A DNA stretch of 21,097 nt, from positions 1 through 21,097 of the IMG/VR virus record IMGVR_UViG_3300002144_000188. One strand, 5' to 3'. This document shows positions 1-7,304 of this stretch, piece after piece. The notes under the pieces were generated by a model that did not search any database, was not told the DNA's origin, and was given only the letters and a program-made list of their open reading frames with translations. This stretch comes from a virus. Both the position numbers and the translations under genes were made by a program. Numbering within the stretch: the first letter of the stretch is position 1; the number at the start of each line of letters is the position of its first letter.

Positions 1-264
1 TTTTTCTTGTTCTGGGCGAATTGGTTCTAGCCACGTGTCAGCAATGTATGCTTTAGGGCTTGGACCAAATCCACTAGACAAGTCATCTGCTTCAATCCAC
101 CAATAGTGATCATGAACAGGTGCTTGGCAAGGCATGCCTCTAAATTGCCACTGTTCTTTTGCTTCGAACTTGCCAATGTACTCAACTACTTTTACAATAC
201 GACCAATGTTCTCCGGACGCACTGAATAGATAATACGAGCAATGTCTCCTTGTTTACACTTCAT
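1..264 (-). CDS. Conserved small phage protein, unknown function (3' end cut by window edge)
   Basis: This open frame runs from ATG at 264 off the left edge: 88 codons without a stop, beginning MKCKQGDIARIIYS. An AAGGA ribosome site lies about ten bases upstream. The visible part is rich in aromatic residues (HDHYWWIEADD near residues 52-62) and begins with a basic, beta-rich stretch (GDIARIIY, GRIVKVVEY) that could be a small SH3-like barrel. That fold idea is inference from the pattern only. The N-terminus overlaps the end of the short gene at 254-385, so it belongs to the same run of small genes downstream of glyA. I do not recognise a named family. Confidence 0.72.
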   Translation of the reverse strand, partial: MKCKQGDIARIIYSVRPENIGRIVKVVEYIGKFEAKEQWQFRGMPCQAPVHDHYWWIEADDLSSGFGPSPKAYIADTWLEPIRPEQEK

Positions 265-385
265 CTAAATAGTCATCCTTATATTTAGGTCTCTTCTTAA
301 GAGGCTTTAGCTCTATTTCAATTTCTTCTTCGTACTTCTTGCTTGACCAGCCTTTAGGCGTCTGTGGTGTTCTTACGTGCTTCAT
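254..385 (-). CDS. Very small charged ORF overlapping both neighbours, unknown
   Basis: A 43-codon frame starts at ATG 385 (MKHVRTPQTPKGWSS...) and stops with TAA at 254. It fills the 89-base gap between the genes at 354-584 and 1-264. The product is strongly charged, with an acidic stretch (KKYEEEIEIEL) followed by a basic one and an acidic tail (YKDDYLDEV). It overlaps the upstream gene by 32 bases and the downstream gene by 11. The ribosome site is weak (GATGAAG directly upstream). Without it there would be an unusual gap in an otherwise gapless gene run, which supports it being real. No family is recognised. Confidence 0.5.
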   Translation of the reverse strand: MKHVRTPQTPKGWSSKKYEEEIEIELKPLKKRPKYKDDYLDEV

Positions 386-584
386 ACTTCATCACCATTG
401 CACTAACATCTTCTACTTTGCAAAGCCATCCGCCTTCGTTTACAATAAACACATCACCTGGTCTGTACAGCGCATAGTCTTTTAACGTGCCGTCTTGTTT
501 AACACCCATAACTTCGCCTTCCCATTCTCCTAGTACTTTGAAGTTATCGCCTGCTTGTGTTATACTATAATCAACCCACATCAT
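354..584 (-). CDS. Small conserved phage protein, unknown function
   Basis: This 76-residue protein begins with two ATG codons ([10 protein letters not shown]). An AAAGG ribosome site lies about eight bases upstream, and the start overlaps the previous gene's stop by four bases (ATGA). The sequence is mixed beta, with glycine turns (GEWEGEVMGV, YRPGDVFIVNEGGW) and a polar C-terminus; there is no signal peptide or membrane segment. The alternating hydrophobic and glycine-aspartate pattern fits a small beta-barrel, which is inference only. It is co-transcribed with glyA and the gene at 581-850. I cannot assign a function. Confidence 0.7.
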   Translation of the reverse strand: MMWVDYSITQAGDNFKVLGEWEGEVMGVKQDGTLKDYALYRPGDVFIVNEGGWLCKVEDVSAMVMKYEARKNTTDA

Positions 585-850
585 ACTCGTTCTACCTTTC
601 TTATTTTATCTGAAAACTGTAGTGCAAATAATGTTGCACGAGGAGTGTCTTCTATGTCTACATATATATCGCATCGCTTGTATATATCGCCCGGCAATGA
701 TTGACTGTTTGTGCGGTGTATAACAACTTCACACCAATCTTGCTGTATTTCTTCAAATAACTTGTCGCCAAGTTCTCGTTGTATCCAAATTTGTTCCATA
801 CGATCTTTGTGCGACCATTTCATTTCTGCTGAACCTACATAGTATCTCAT
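581..850 (-). CDS. Small conserved phage protein, unknown function
   Basis: An 89-residue protein beginning [12 protein letters not shown]. Its start overlaps the glyA stop by four bases and its stop overlaps the next start by four. Predicted character is alpha/beta: a helix near residues 17-40 ([19 protein letters not shown]) and a strand-like [15 protein letters not shown] near 61-75. It is soluble, with no membrane segment, and is acidic in the middle. The tight coupling suggests co-translation with glyA, but nothing in the sequence ties it to folate or nucleotide metabolism. No family recognised. Confidence 0.68.
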   Translation of the reverse strand: MRYYVGSAEMKWSHKDRMEQIWIQRELGDKLFEEIQQDWCEVVIHRTNSQSLPGDIYKRCDIYVDIEDTPRATLFALQFSDKIRKVERV

Positions 851-1986
851 TTTAGGATGTCAACAATAGTGTATGCAAGTTGACGGAACCATTCCTTGTC
901 ATGACCGCGAGTAGTTTCTGCGGCTGTACCAATACGTATGCCACTAGTCTCTACAAAGCTGCGAGGATCGTTAGGAACACCGTTCTTATTAACTGTGATG
1001 CCATTTGCTTCCAACAAGTCTGCTGCTTCACGTCCACTGTGCTTGCTCTTACTCAAGTCCATAAGGATAATATGACTGTTAGTGCCGCCTGTTTGCACAC
1101 TAAAGCCTTCGTTAATAAACACGTCACACATTGCCTGTGCGTTGCGTACAACAGCGTGTGCGTAGTCTTTGAACTCAGGAGTACTTGCTTCAATAAAACA
1201 CTGTGCTTTAGCAGCAATAATGTGCATTAAGGGTCCGCCTTGCGTTCCTGGAAAAATTGCACTATTAATTTTTGTAGTGTACTCTGGATTGTTCCAAAGA
1301 ATAATTCCGCCACGTGGTCCACGCAATGTCTTGTGTGTAGTTGACGTTACTGCATCAGCATATGGCACAGGGTTAGGATACTCGCCGCCTGCGATCAAAC
1401 CACTGTAGTGTGCCATGTCAACTAATAGGTATGCACCGACTTCGTCAGCAATTTGCCTAAACGTAAAGAAGTCAATCTTGCGAGGATAGGCGCTTGCTCC
1501 GGCAACAATCATCTTAGGTTTAATTTCAAGTGCTTGTTTGCGAATTTCTTTATAGTCAAGGTATCCGTTAGCGTCAACGCCGTAGCTATAAGACATATAG
1601 TTCTTACCAGAACTGTTTACTTTAGCACCATGACTCAAGTGTCCGCCGCTTGCTAAGTCCATACCAAGTATTCTATCCCCAGGCTTTAGAAATGCTTGAT
1701 ATACGGCTGTATTTGCATTAGCACCACTGTGCGGCTGTACGTTGGCAAACTTTGCTCCGTACAAGTTACACAACATATCAATAGCAAGTTGCTCAACTTC
1801 ATCCATGTTTCTACAACCATTGTAGTAACGCTTGCCGGGATAACCTTCAGCATACTTATTGGTAAAGATACTACCGGCAAGTTCCATAACTGCTTCGCTG
1901 GCAAAGTTTTCACTTGCAATTAGCTCTACTGTTGAGCTTTGTCGAATACCTTCATTCAACAAGATGTTTTTAATTCTACTATCCAT
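847..1986 (-). CDS. glyA: Serine hydroxymethyltransferase (PLP enzyme), C-terminally short
   Basis: The enzyme converts serine and tetrahydrofolate to glycine and 5,10-methylene-THF, the one-carbon donor for thymidylate synthesis. Family signatures are clear: VELIASENF near residue 21, [13 protein letters not shown] near 43, [11 protein letters not shown] near 82, VDMAHYSG near 189, the PLP-lysine block [13 protein letters not shown] (Lys 219 from the start used here), [11 protein letters not shown], and SGIRIGT with its carboxylate-binding arginine. I start at ATG 1986, which shares TAATG with the upstream stop and has AGGA eight bases before it; a TTG two codons upstream has no such site. 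At 379 residues it ends soon after SGIRIGT and lacks roughly the last 35 residues of bacterial enzymes such as E. coli GlyA. The catalytic set looks complete, so activity is plausible. It lies in the operon of the HAD phosphatase. Confidence 0.96.
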   Translation of the reverse strand: MDSRIKNILLNEGIRQSSTVELIASENFASEAVMELAGSIFTNKYAEGYPGKRYYNGCRNMDEVEQLAIDMLCNLYGAKFANVQPHSGANANTAVYQAFLKPGDRILGMDLASGGHLSHGAKVNSSGKNYMSYSYGVDANGYLDYKEIRKQALEIKPKMIVAGASAYPRKIDFFTFRQIADEVGAYLLVDMAHYSGLIAGGEYPNPVPYADAVTSTTHKTLRGPRGGIILWNNPEYTTKINSAIFPGTQGGPLMHIIAAKAQCFIEASTPEFKDYAHAVVRNAQAMCDVFINEGFSVQTGGTNSHIILMDLSKSKHSGREAADLLEANGITVNKNGVPNDPRSFVETSGIRIGTAAETTRGHDKEWFRQLAYTIVDILK

Positions 1987-2195
1987 TACCAAATTCCTAA
2001 GTTACGTCCATTACCAACAATAATGAACATACAGGTTACAACGTGTAACACAATCCAAAAGGTACGAAAAGCCAGAGCCTTCTTTACATCACTTTGAGTG
2101 ATAGGATGAAACTCTGGCTTATCGTCGTCTGTAAAGCCAATTGGCATGCCAACAGTGCGAGCCCATGTTTTAAGCCAACGCCGTTGACCGCTCAT
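1986..2195 (-). CDS. Small single-span membrane protein, unknown
   Basis: A 69-residue protein with a soluble N-terminal half ([20 protein letters not shown], then an acidic DDDKPEF) and one hydrophobic helix near residues 43-61 ([18 protein letters not shown]), ending NGRNLGIW. There is no cleavable signal peptide. It shares TAATG junctions with the upstream gene (at 2195) and with glyA (at 1986), so it is translated as part of that set. From memory, similar short one-span proteins occur in marine T4-like phages without a known role. An inner-membrane location is inferred from the helix. Confidence 0.75.
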   Translation of the reverse strand: MSGQRRWLKTWARTVGMPIGFTDDDKPEFHPITQSDVKKALAFRTFWIVLHVVTCMFIIVGNGRNLGIW

Positions 2196-2383
2196 TACAT
2201 TCCGTTCTTTTTCTCTTGGATTTCAGCACGTCGACCTTTGGACAACTTACCTAGATCACCGAGTGCAGAACGAGCACGAGCTGCTGCTGCTTTTACACCT
2301 TTTTCTTCAAAGGTTGCATGTTCAATTAGATATTGATTGTATGCTTGTACAATTTGTTCATGTTGTGATAGTTCTTCAGTCAT
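2195..2383 (-). CDS. Small basic helical protein, unknown (conserved in marine T4-like phages)
   Basis: A 62-residue protein preceded by a strong AGGAG site and a TAATG junction at 2383. The N-terminal half is polar and acidic (MTEELSQHEQIVQAYNQYLI). The C-terminal half is an Ala/Arg/Lys-rich helix (KAAAARARSALGDLGKLSKG near residues 30-49) ending RRAEIQEKKNGM. The latter resembles the charged helices of nucleic-acid-binding or histone-H1-like proteins, but the resemblance is compositional and not diagnostic. It lies between the HAD phosphatase and the membrane protein. Similar short proteins recur in marine T4-like phages as far as I recall; no function is known to me. Confidence 0.75.
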   Translation of the reverse strand: MTEELSQHEQIVQAYNQYLIEHATFEEKGVKAAAARARSALGDLGKLSKGRRAEIQEKKNGM

Positions 2384-2982
2384 TATTTTTCTCCTGTAAT
2401 GATATTATATATTTCTTTCCAGTTAACTACCTTAGTAATCCCGGATCGAAGTGTTTCGTTCATGTTAAATCCATGTTCGATTAAGATTGGTTTTAGACCT
2501 AAGTCTAAGCCGCACTCTGCATTTTCTAGTTTGTCTTCGATCCAGTACAATCCTGAATCTTTGTAAGGCGCAAGTGCTTCATCTTTAGCTGCACCTGTGT
2601 CTAGACAAACTAGTTCTTCGAAAGCTGTTTTTCCAAACAGTTTTTCCAAATTCATTTGACGTAATTTTTTAGCATTAAGATCTAAAGACATAGAGGTAAT
2701 GCAACGGAATACATATCCGTGCTCTTCATGCAGTCGTTTAACATAAAACATTGCATCACGTAGTGCAGGTAGAAAGCCCATTGCTGCACTTTCATTAAAT
2801 ACCTTTACGTGCTTAATTGCTTCGTTGCGTGAAATACCAAAACGCTTGGCAATGTCGTATTCCCAATTGCCGTTATCAATCTGTGTGTATCCACGCTGTT
2901 CTAAATAACAGCAGAATGCATACTCCCAGTTTAAAAGAACGCCATCAGCGTCTGTAAGTATTACCTTATTATTGTATTTCAT
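2383..2982 (-). CDS. HAD-superfamily phosphatase (possible 5'-nucleotidase)
   Basis: HAD motifs appear in order. Motif I is ILTDADGVLL, with the nucleophile Asp11 and acid/base Asp13. Motif II is CITSM (Thr96/Ser97). A lysine at about 133 (AAKDEALAPY) is the likely motif III, and YWIEDKLENA (Glu149, Asp150) is motif IV. The helical stretch at residues 20-90 between motifs I and II fits a C1 cap, as in 5'(3')-deoxyribonucleotidases. Length (199 residues) fits that family. The substrate is inferred only: phage HAD enzymes of this size are often deoxynucleotidases, and nrdAB and glyA nearby point to nucleotide metabolism. It is the first gene after the sigma70-like promoter at 3014-3041 and probably leads the glyA operon. 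Confidence 0.85.
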   Translation of the reverse strand: MKYNNKVILTDADGVLLNWEYAFCCYLEQRGYTQIDNGNWEYDIAKRFGISRNEAIKHVKVFNESAAMGFLPALRDAMFYVKRLHEEHGYVFRCITSMSLDLNAKKLRQMNLEKLFGKTAFEELVCLDTGAAKDEALAPYKDSGLYWIEDKLENAECGLDLGLKPILIEHGFNMNETLRSGITKVVNWKEIYNIITGEK

Positions 2983-2994
2983 CTATTTGCCTAT

Positions 2995-3041
2995 CTTTGA
3001 ATGTTATACTAATATAATAACATCAAAGTAGAATTTGTCAA
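2995..3041 (-). promoter_or_regulatory. Sigma70-like early promoter with imperfect dyad
   Basis: Read on the minus strand, a perfect TTGACA (3036-3041) is followed after 16 bases by TATTAT (3014-3019). The -10 lies inside an imperfect inverted repeat with arms CTTTGA(A)TGTTAT at 2995-3007 and ATAACATCAAAG at 3017-3028, one arm carrying an extra base. The string GATGTTATTATAT around the -10 also occurs in the promoter at 12813-12841. It should drive the HAD-glyA operon. Confidence 0.8.
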
Positions 3042-3046
3042 CCGGT

Positions 3047-3799
3047 TTATACAGTATATCCGTTTTGTTTTAATATATCTCTATATTGTTGATATTGACT
3101 TGCTGCGCTAGAAGATGGTCCCCATTGTCTTTTAGGACCTATATCTATATGCATAAATGAGTCATAACAACCGACGCCGGTAAAACCTGCTGCAATTGCT
3201 TTATTAATCATGTCTATACGTGATTGAACATTAGATGTGCCCCATTGCACGTCGATTGCTTTCTTTTGAACATGCATACTTTTCTTTGCGCCGCCAATTT
3301 TAGAATTGTATTCGGGCGAACGGTATGCACTATTTAAAGTAATAGGTCTGCCTAAACTTTTTGCAAATGATTCAGCTTTGGACCAAACTTCTGGCAACAC
3401 TCGCGGATCTACATGAGATTGAACTACTATCCATTCTGATGTAGGTCTGTCATTAGTAAAGGGAATTGCGCCTTCTTCTTGGGTAGATGCATCGCTACCA
3501 GGAGCAGCGATTGCTCCTGTAGTTCCATCAACCGGATTTATGCCGCCGGGCGATCCTGCGCCAAATTGTTCCAATGCTTCATTTAAATCAGGGTCACGGC
3601 CTGCTGCAATTTCTGATGCTCTTGCTTCTAGTATGCCTCTTGATGCTGCTTCGTCTATACCAATAGCATCAGCTATACCAAGTACAGTTGTAATACTGCC
3701 GCCTAATGTAGGGCCGCCGTTTGCAAAGACGTTTGACGATCCGCCTACTGCTGCATCACCATTTGAATCTGTATCACCTACTCTATGTATTCTTGGCAT
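3047..3799 (-). CDS. PAAR-like spike-tip domain fused to M15-type peptidase
   Basis: The first 30 residues (MPRIHRVGDTDSNGDAAVGG, then SSNVFANGGP) match the opening of PAAR proteins, which cap phage and type VI secretion spikes (T4 gp5.4 is an example); the second half of a classical PAAR repeat is not obvious. Residues 40-120 are a low-complexity linker. Residues 121-250 form a peptidase M15-type domain: NSAYRSPEYNSKIGG, then His176 and Asp183 in MHVQKKAIDVQ, and His217-x-Asp219 in FMHIDIG, the usual zinc-ligand pattern. Such domains cleave stem-peptide bonds in peptidoglycan. I infer a tail-tip wall hydrolase acting at infection. It is last in the late cassette that starts at 5563. An endolysin role is the alternative. 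Confidence 0.82.
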   Translation of the reverse strand: MPRIHRVGDTDSNGDAAVGGSSNVFANGGPTLGGSITTVLGIADAIGIDEAASRGILEARASEIAAGRDPDLNEALEQFGAGSPGGINPVDGTTGAIAAPGSDASTQEEGAIPFTNDRPTSEWIVVQSHVDPRVLPEVWSKAESFAKSLGRPITLNSAYRSPEYNSKIGGAKKSMHVQKKAIDVQWGTSNVQSRIDMINKAIAAGFTGVGCYDSFMHIDIGPKRQWGPSSSAASQYQQYRDILKQNGYTV

Positions 3800-3809
3800 T
3801 TATGTCTCC

Positions 3810-4529
3810 TTATACTGCCGTCGATGAGGCTGCGGTTGGCGTTGCTGCACTTGCAATAGCGGCTGCTTGAGCTTCTGTAGAAACTCCAATTACTTCGCCA
3901 GTTGCCGGATTAACTAAGTCAGCGTCAGGACTAGCTATTTGCAATGCAGTTTCTCCTTCTGCTCTTGGTGCAGCCCAACGTTTTTTAGCTGCGGTCACAT
4001 CTAATGCACCTTCTGGAGGTGTGCCTGTTTTTGCAATATTTGATGCAAGGTCATGATACCCAAGTTGTGCGCCTAACGCATACTGTGTTACTACAGGTAT
4101 AGGTCCACGTAACCCGTCATCTACACCTGCTACTGGATCTGCTTCCCAATAATACAATCCGCTTACACGAATCAATACCTTAGTACTTGCAATGTCTTGG
4201 CCCAGTTGTCCAAGTATAGTTTCTCTTTCTGTTTTAGAATCACCTGCATCAGAGCCAGAGTCAGCAGCCGGCGTTCCGATGCCGCCATTAAGACTTGCAC
4301 CACTTTCGATATTTTGTCTAACTGCTTCGGCGCTGTTCCCGCCAGATGCACTCATTGACACTGCTAACAATGCACGTTGAAAATCGTTCATTACTTGACT
4401 AACTACTACACCCTGTTCGCTATCTTCTGATCTGCGTCTTAGCAATCTAACATCATCACGGATACCTGTAAGTGCTACAATTATCCGATTAAGTTCGGCG
4501 GTATAGTCTACATGATTAAAATCAGCCAT
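3810..4529 (-). CDS. Probable virion structural protein, unknown
   Basis: A 239-residue protein starting within a TAATG junction with the gene upstream. Residues 9-41 align without gaps with residues 30-62 of that upstream protein, with about 10 of 33 identical, including DVR and a final GV, which suggests a shared docking helix. Residues 60-110 are Ser/Gly/Ala-rich. A compact region near 115-150 has VLIRVSGLYYWEADP. The C-terminus is Ala/Thr-rich. There is no catalytic motif, signal peptide or membrane span. Position between two M15-type proteins in a late cassette suggests a baseplate or tail component, by inference. Confidence 0.78.
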   Translation of the reverse strand: MADFNHVDYTAELNRIIVALTGIRDDVRLLRRRSEDSEQGVVVSQVMNDFQRALLAVSMSASGGNSAEAVRQNIESGASLNGGIGTPAADSGSDAGDSKTERETILGQLGQDIASTKVLIRVSGLYYWEADPVAGVDDGLRGPIPVVTQYALGAQLGYHDLASNIAKTGTPPEGALDVTAAKKRWAAPRAEGETALQIASPDADLVNPATGEVIGVSTEAQAAAIASAATPTAASSTAV

Positions 4530-5563
4530 TATGCTATGTTATCCCGTGATTCCATTAACTGGGCCAAATACGTTGGTGTATTAGCAGTATTTGTATTAGA
4601 GCCGCTGCCACCACCACCCCAGTACCTGTTTGATAAAATTCCATTTATCTGTCCGTTCTTTTGACCTATCCAAGCAATGTCAACGTGAACATTTCGATTA
4701 TTCATATAGCCGTTGCCTTGGCCTATCCCGGTAGCTCCAGCATCTCTGCATGCTTCCATAAACTTAACCATTATTGCAAGTTGTTCAGGAATATCACTTG
4801 ATAGTCTAGTGCCATTAAAATCAGGTACAAATAGTGATACGTCAGCAGCATAACCGCGATCGTGTCTATTAGAACCTGTTCTATTGCGACCGTCGACTCC
4901 GCCTTCGCTTTTAGGAACTTGTCCACCACTGTTAATTAGTACATCAACACCTGCAGAAGTTGCAGCAGCTTGTAATATGTCCATAAGCTGTTGTTGTATC
5001 GGTAAATTACGTTTACCATTTTGATTACCGTATCTTACATTACCCGTAGCGTTACCAGATGCTGGTACAATGTCTGCAAGAGTTGCTTGATTAGTAGTAA
5101 TTGTTTGACCGCTTGCATTAGTAGTAGTTGGCGCTCCTGCATAGCCCGGACCTTGTCTATTAACAGAGGACCCTCCTACAAAACTACCGCCACCACCATT
5201 GCCGCTATTACGCATTGCATTATAATTAGTAGGACTTGTATTACTAAAGTCTGCAGGATAAGCAATTTCAGCGTTAACTTGATCGATGATATTGCTATCT
5301 TCTAAATTTGCCATCATGGCAGCTTGCGCTGCAATATTAGCAGGATTTGGTGCTACTGTATCTGCTTTACGAGTGTATACTCCCTTAGTTTCGTTATCGA
5401 ACCGATCAGTGATAACTCTAACATCTGATTGAATATCTTCAAATAAACTGGCAATTTCAGCAAAGGCAGCTTTATACCCAACGTCATAGTGAACGTGGGT
5501 ATCGCCTGTTAGGTCTTCCGGAGCAGTTTCTGTAGTCGGGGTTGAAGCTACTGTATTAGCCAT
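4529..5563 (-). CDS. Virion-associated M15-like peptidase protein
   Basis: A 344-residue protein. Residues 30-62 are the helical module shared with the product of 3810-4529. Residues 105-185 are a Gly/Asn/Thr-rich linker. Residues 186-315 look like an M15-type D,D-peptidase fold: INSGGQVPKSEGG, His234 and Asp241 in RHDRGYAADV, and His293-x-Asp295 in NVHVDIAW, the same zinc-ligand spacing as the gene at 3047. The tail is Gly/Ser/Asn-rich followed by a helix (YLAQLMESRDNIA). AGGA precedes the ATG, and a GATAAATA late box lies about 26 bases upstream. I infer a tail-associated murein peptidase; it could also be a structural domain that kept the fold but not activity. Confidence 0.8.
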   Translation of the reverse strand: MANTVASTPTTETAPEDLTGDTHVHYDVGYKAAFAEIASLFEDIQSDVRVITDRFDNETKGVYTRKADTVAPNPANIAAQAAMMANLEDSNIIDQVNAEIAYPADFSNTSPTNYNAMRNSGNGGGGSFVGGSSVNRQGPGYAGAPTTTNASGQTITTNQATLADIVPASGNATGNVRYGNQNGKRNLPIQQQLMDILQAAATSAGVDVLINSGGQVPKSEGGVDGRNRTGSNRHDRGYAADVSLFVPDFNGTRLSSDIPEQLAIMVKFMEACRDAGATGIGQGNGYMNNRNVHVDIAWIGQKNGQINGILSNRYWGGGGSGSNTNTANTPTYLAQLMESRDNIA

Positions 5564-5588
5564 TTACATTCCTCGTATTATATTAGTA

Positions 5589-5596
5589 TATTTATC
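5589..5596 (-). promoter_or_regulatory. T4-type late promoter box GATAAATA
   Basis: On the minus strand GATAAATA is followed by TACTAATA, about 26 bases before the ATG at 5563. It matches the NATAAATA late-promoter pattern of marine T4-like phages. It sits in the only gap between the Sm-like gene and the peptidase cassette, so it should start late transcription of 5563-3047. Confidence 0.7.
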
Positions 5597-5603
5597 CGAG
5601 AAT

Positions 5604-5894
5604 TTAAACCAGTTGTATACCGCTTGTTTGAGAGGTATATTGTTTACTAATTGTTGTTTCAGTTTTAGCAACACAACTTACTGACTGTGCTTGCAATACA
5701 AACTTGCCGTCTGGCGATACAGAGAACATAAACGGAGCAAGTCCTAATCCTTGTTCTCCTGCAATAAGTACCATAGGTTTACGAACTGTGAAAGATTTTG
5801 TATCTTCTGCTTCAAGGCGTGCAATAATTTCTTCGCCCGAGCTTAATTTAAATGAGACGTTATCGCCTACTTTGTATGGTGTTTCAATTAACAT
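5604..5894 (-). CDS. Sm/LSm-like small beta protein
   Basis: A 96-residue protein. Residues 6-45 (YKVGDNVSFKLSSGEEIIAR, then LEAEDTKSFTVRKPMVLI) follow the Sm1 pattern: a hydrophobic strand, a Gly-containing turn, and a strand carrying the position-sensitive acidic residue. A second strand pair follows (FMFSVSPDGKFVLQ). A crystal structure of an Sm-like protein of probable cyanophage origin is known from marine metagenomes, and this protein seems to be of that kind; the match is from memory. Sm rings bind RNA, so a role like Hfq is possible but unproven. It is the last gene of the nrdB-glutaredoxin operon and its start abuts the glutaredoxin stop. Confidence 0.65.
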   Translation of the reverse strand: MLIETPYKVGDNVSFKLSSGEEIIARLEAEDTKSFTVRKPMVLIAGEQGLGLAPFMFSVSPDGKFVLQAQSVSCVAKTETTISKQYTSQTSGIQLV

Positions 5895-6152
5895 TTATGT
5901 TCCTAATGAATGGCCTGTGCCATTGTAGCCTGTTTCTTCAATATAAGTGACTAACTGTTCGTAGCCGCCTATTACTTTACTGTGTATTTTAATTTGTGGG
6001 AATGTTCTTGCACCTGGAAACTGCTCAAACAATTCTTCACGAGTAAAATCTTTTTCAATTTGATAATAGTTGTATGGGAGATGTCTACTCTCACACAGTG
6101 CCTTTGCTTTCTCGCAATATGGACATGACGGCTTACCATAAATTTCAATCAT
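5895..6152 (-). CDS. Glutaredoxin
   Basis: An 85-residue thioredoxin-fold protein with the dithiol site CPYC (Cys10, Cys13) after the first strand (MIEIYGKPSC), the cis-proline motif TFPQI near residue 50 and the glutathione-binding GGY near 62. Length matches bacterial glutaredoxins. It would reduce the ribonucleotide reductase after each turnover, via the C-terminal CESC cysteines of NrdA. The ATG overlaps the nrdB stop by four bases, supporting coupled expression. T4 uses a different thioredoxin-like reductant (NrdC), so I give no symbol. Confidence 0.95.
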   Translation of the reverse strand: MIEIYGKPSCPYCEKAKALCESRHLPYNYYQIEKDFTREELFEQFPGARTFPQIKIHSKVIGGYEQLVTYIEETGYNGTGHSLGT

Positions 6153-7276
6153 AAAGTAAATCCTTTAAAGGTATCTGCACTTACATCCTGTTTTGTGCCG
6201 CCTGATACGTAAGAACTAATTTCTGTTTCTTGTGGGGCAACTTGTACGTCAGCACCACTGATCCATTTTTGTGTCCACGGCAACGGATTATTTTTAATAG
6301 TGTAAGGACTCTTTAAGCTCACATTAGTCATTCTACGTGTACAAATCCACTCAATGTATTCTGAGAGCAATTGTGTATTAAGACCAATCATACTGCCGTC
6401 TTTGAACAAATACTTTGCCCAGGCTTTTTCTTGATCCACTGCGTCGACAAACATCTTAATACAATCTGCTTCTGTCTCTGTTGCAATCTGTTCAAATACA
6501 GGATCGTCTTTCTTTAGAATTTTAAGAAGCATTTGTGTACTTGCAAGGTGTAAGTTTTCGTCACGTGCAATCAACTTAATGATTTTTGCATTGCCTTCCA
6601 TCTTCTTTAATTCAGCAAATGCCCAGCTGCAAGCAAAACTTACATAGAAGCGAACACCCTCAAGGATATTTACACTCATTAGTGTAAGCCATAGAAGTTT
6701 CTTTAGTTGATAAAGATCAACAATAATTGTCTTGCCGTTAACTGTGTGAGTACCTTCACCTAACAAATTATAATACATTGACGACTCAATCAATTCATCA
6801 TAATACTTGCTAATATCTCCTGCACAATCTGCAATTTCTGCAACATCCATCATCTCGTCAAAGATTTTACTTGGGTTGCTATAGATGTTACGAATAATGT
6901 GTGTGTACGACCGTGAGTGAATAGTTTCACTAAATGTCCAAGTAGTAATCCAGTTTTCAATCTCTGGCAAACTTACAATAGGACTAAATGCTTCTACTGG
7001 CGCACGACCTTGTACACTGTCTAGCAGGATCTGACGCTTTAAGTTTGATGTAAAAATGTGCTGTTCGTGATCTGTCAAACTTTTAAAGTCTTTAGCATCT
7101 TTGTAGATATCTACTTCTTCCGGCCGCCAAAAGAATCCAAGCTGTTTATCAGTTAATTGATCAAACTGTTTATACTTTAAAGTATCGTATCGTTGAAGAG
7201 TTGGGCCGCCACTTGGGTCCAAAAATGCTAGTGCCTTTGTGTGGTCATTTCGATTATTGACATTAAACACGCTCAT
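6149..7276 (-). CDS. nrdB: Ribonucleotide reductase class Ia, beta subunit
   Basis: The small subunit carries the diiron-tyrosyl radical that starts reduction of ribonucleotides to deoxyribonucleotides. In the 375-residue product the ligands are Asp86 (LLDSVQ), Glu117 and His120 in FSETIHSRSYTHII, and the later EGVRFYVSFA and DENLHLAST blocks. Tyr124 aligns with the radical Tyr122 of E. coli. The start is ATG 7276, with AAGGA eight bases upstream; a TTG 19 codons further out lies in the promoter hairpin and has no ribosome site. It has its own sigma70-like promoter (7305-7333) and leads an nrdB-glutaredoxin-Sm operon. No intron or homing endonuclease interrupts it, unlike in several T4 relatives. 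Confidence 0.97.
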   Translation of the reverse strand: MSVFNVNNRNDHTKALAFLDPSGGPTLQRYDTLKYKQFDQLTDKQLGFFWRPEEVDIYKDAKDFKSLTDHEQHIFTSNLKRQILLDSVQGRAPVEAFSPIVSLPEIENWITTWTFSETIHSRSYTHIIRNIYSNPSKIFDEMMDVAEIADCAGDISKYYDELIESSMYYNLLGEGTHTVNGKTIIVDLYQLKKLLWLTLMSVNILEGVRFYVSFACSWAFAELKKMEGNAKIIKLIARDENLHLASTQMLLKILKKDDPVFEQIATETEADCIKMFVDAVDQEKAWAKYLFKDGSMIGLNTQLLSEYIEWICTRRMTNVSLKSPYTIKNNPLPWTQKWISGADVQVAPQETEISSYVSGGTKQDVSADTFKGFTL

Positions 7277-7304
7277 AGAATACATCCTTATAATTGTTTT
7301 ATTA

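Noticed and set aside
880-1408. Plus-strand open frames inside glyA
   Set aside because: They are opposite-strand shadows of a gene with clear SHMT motifs and give no recognisable product.
1984-1992. TTG start of glyA at 1992
   Set aside because: The ATG at 1986 has AGGA at proper spacing and the TAATG junction used by other genes here.
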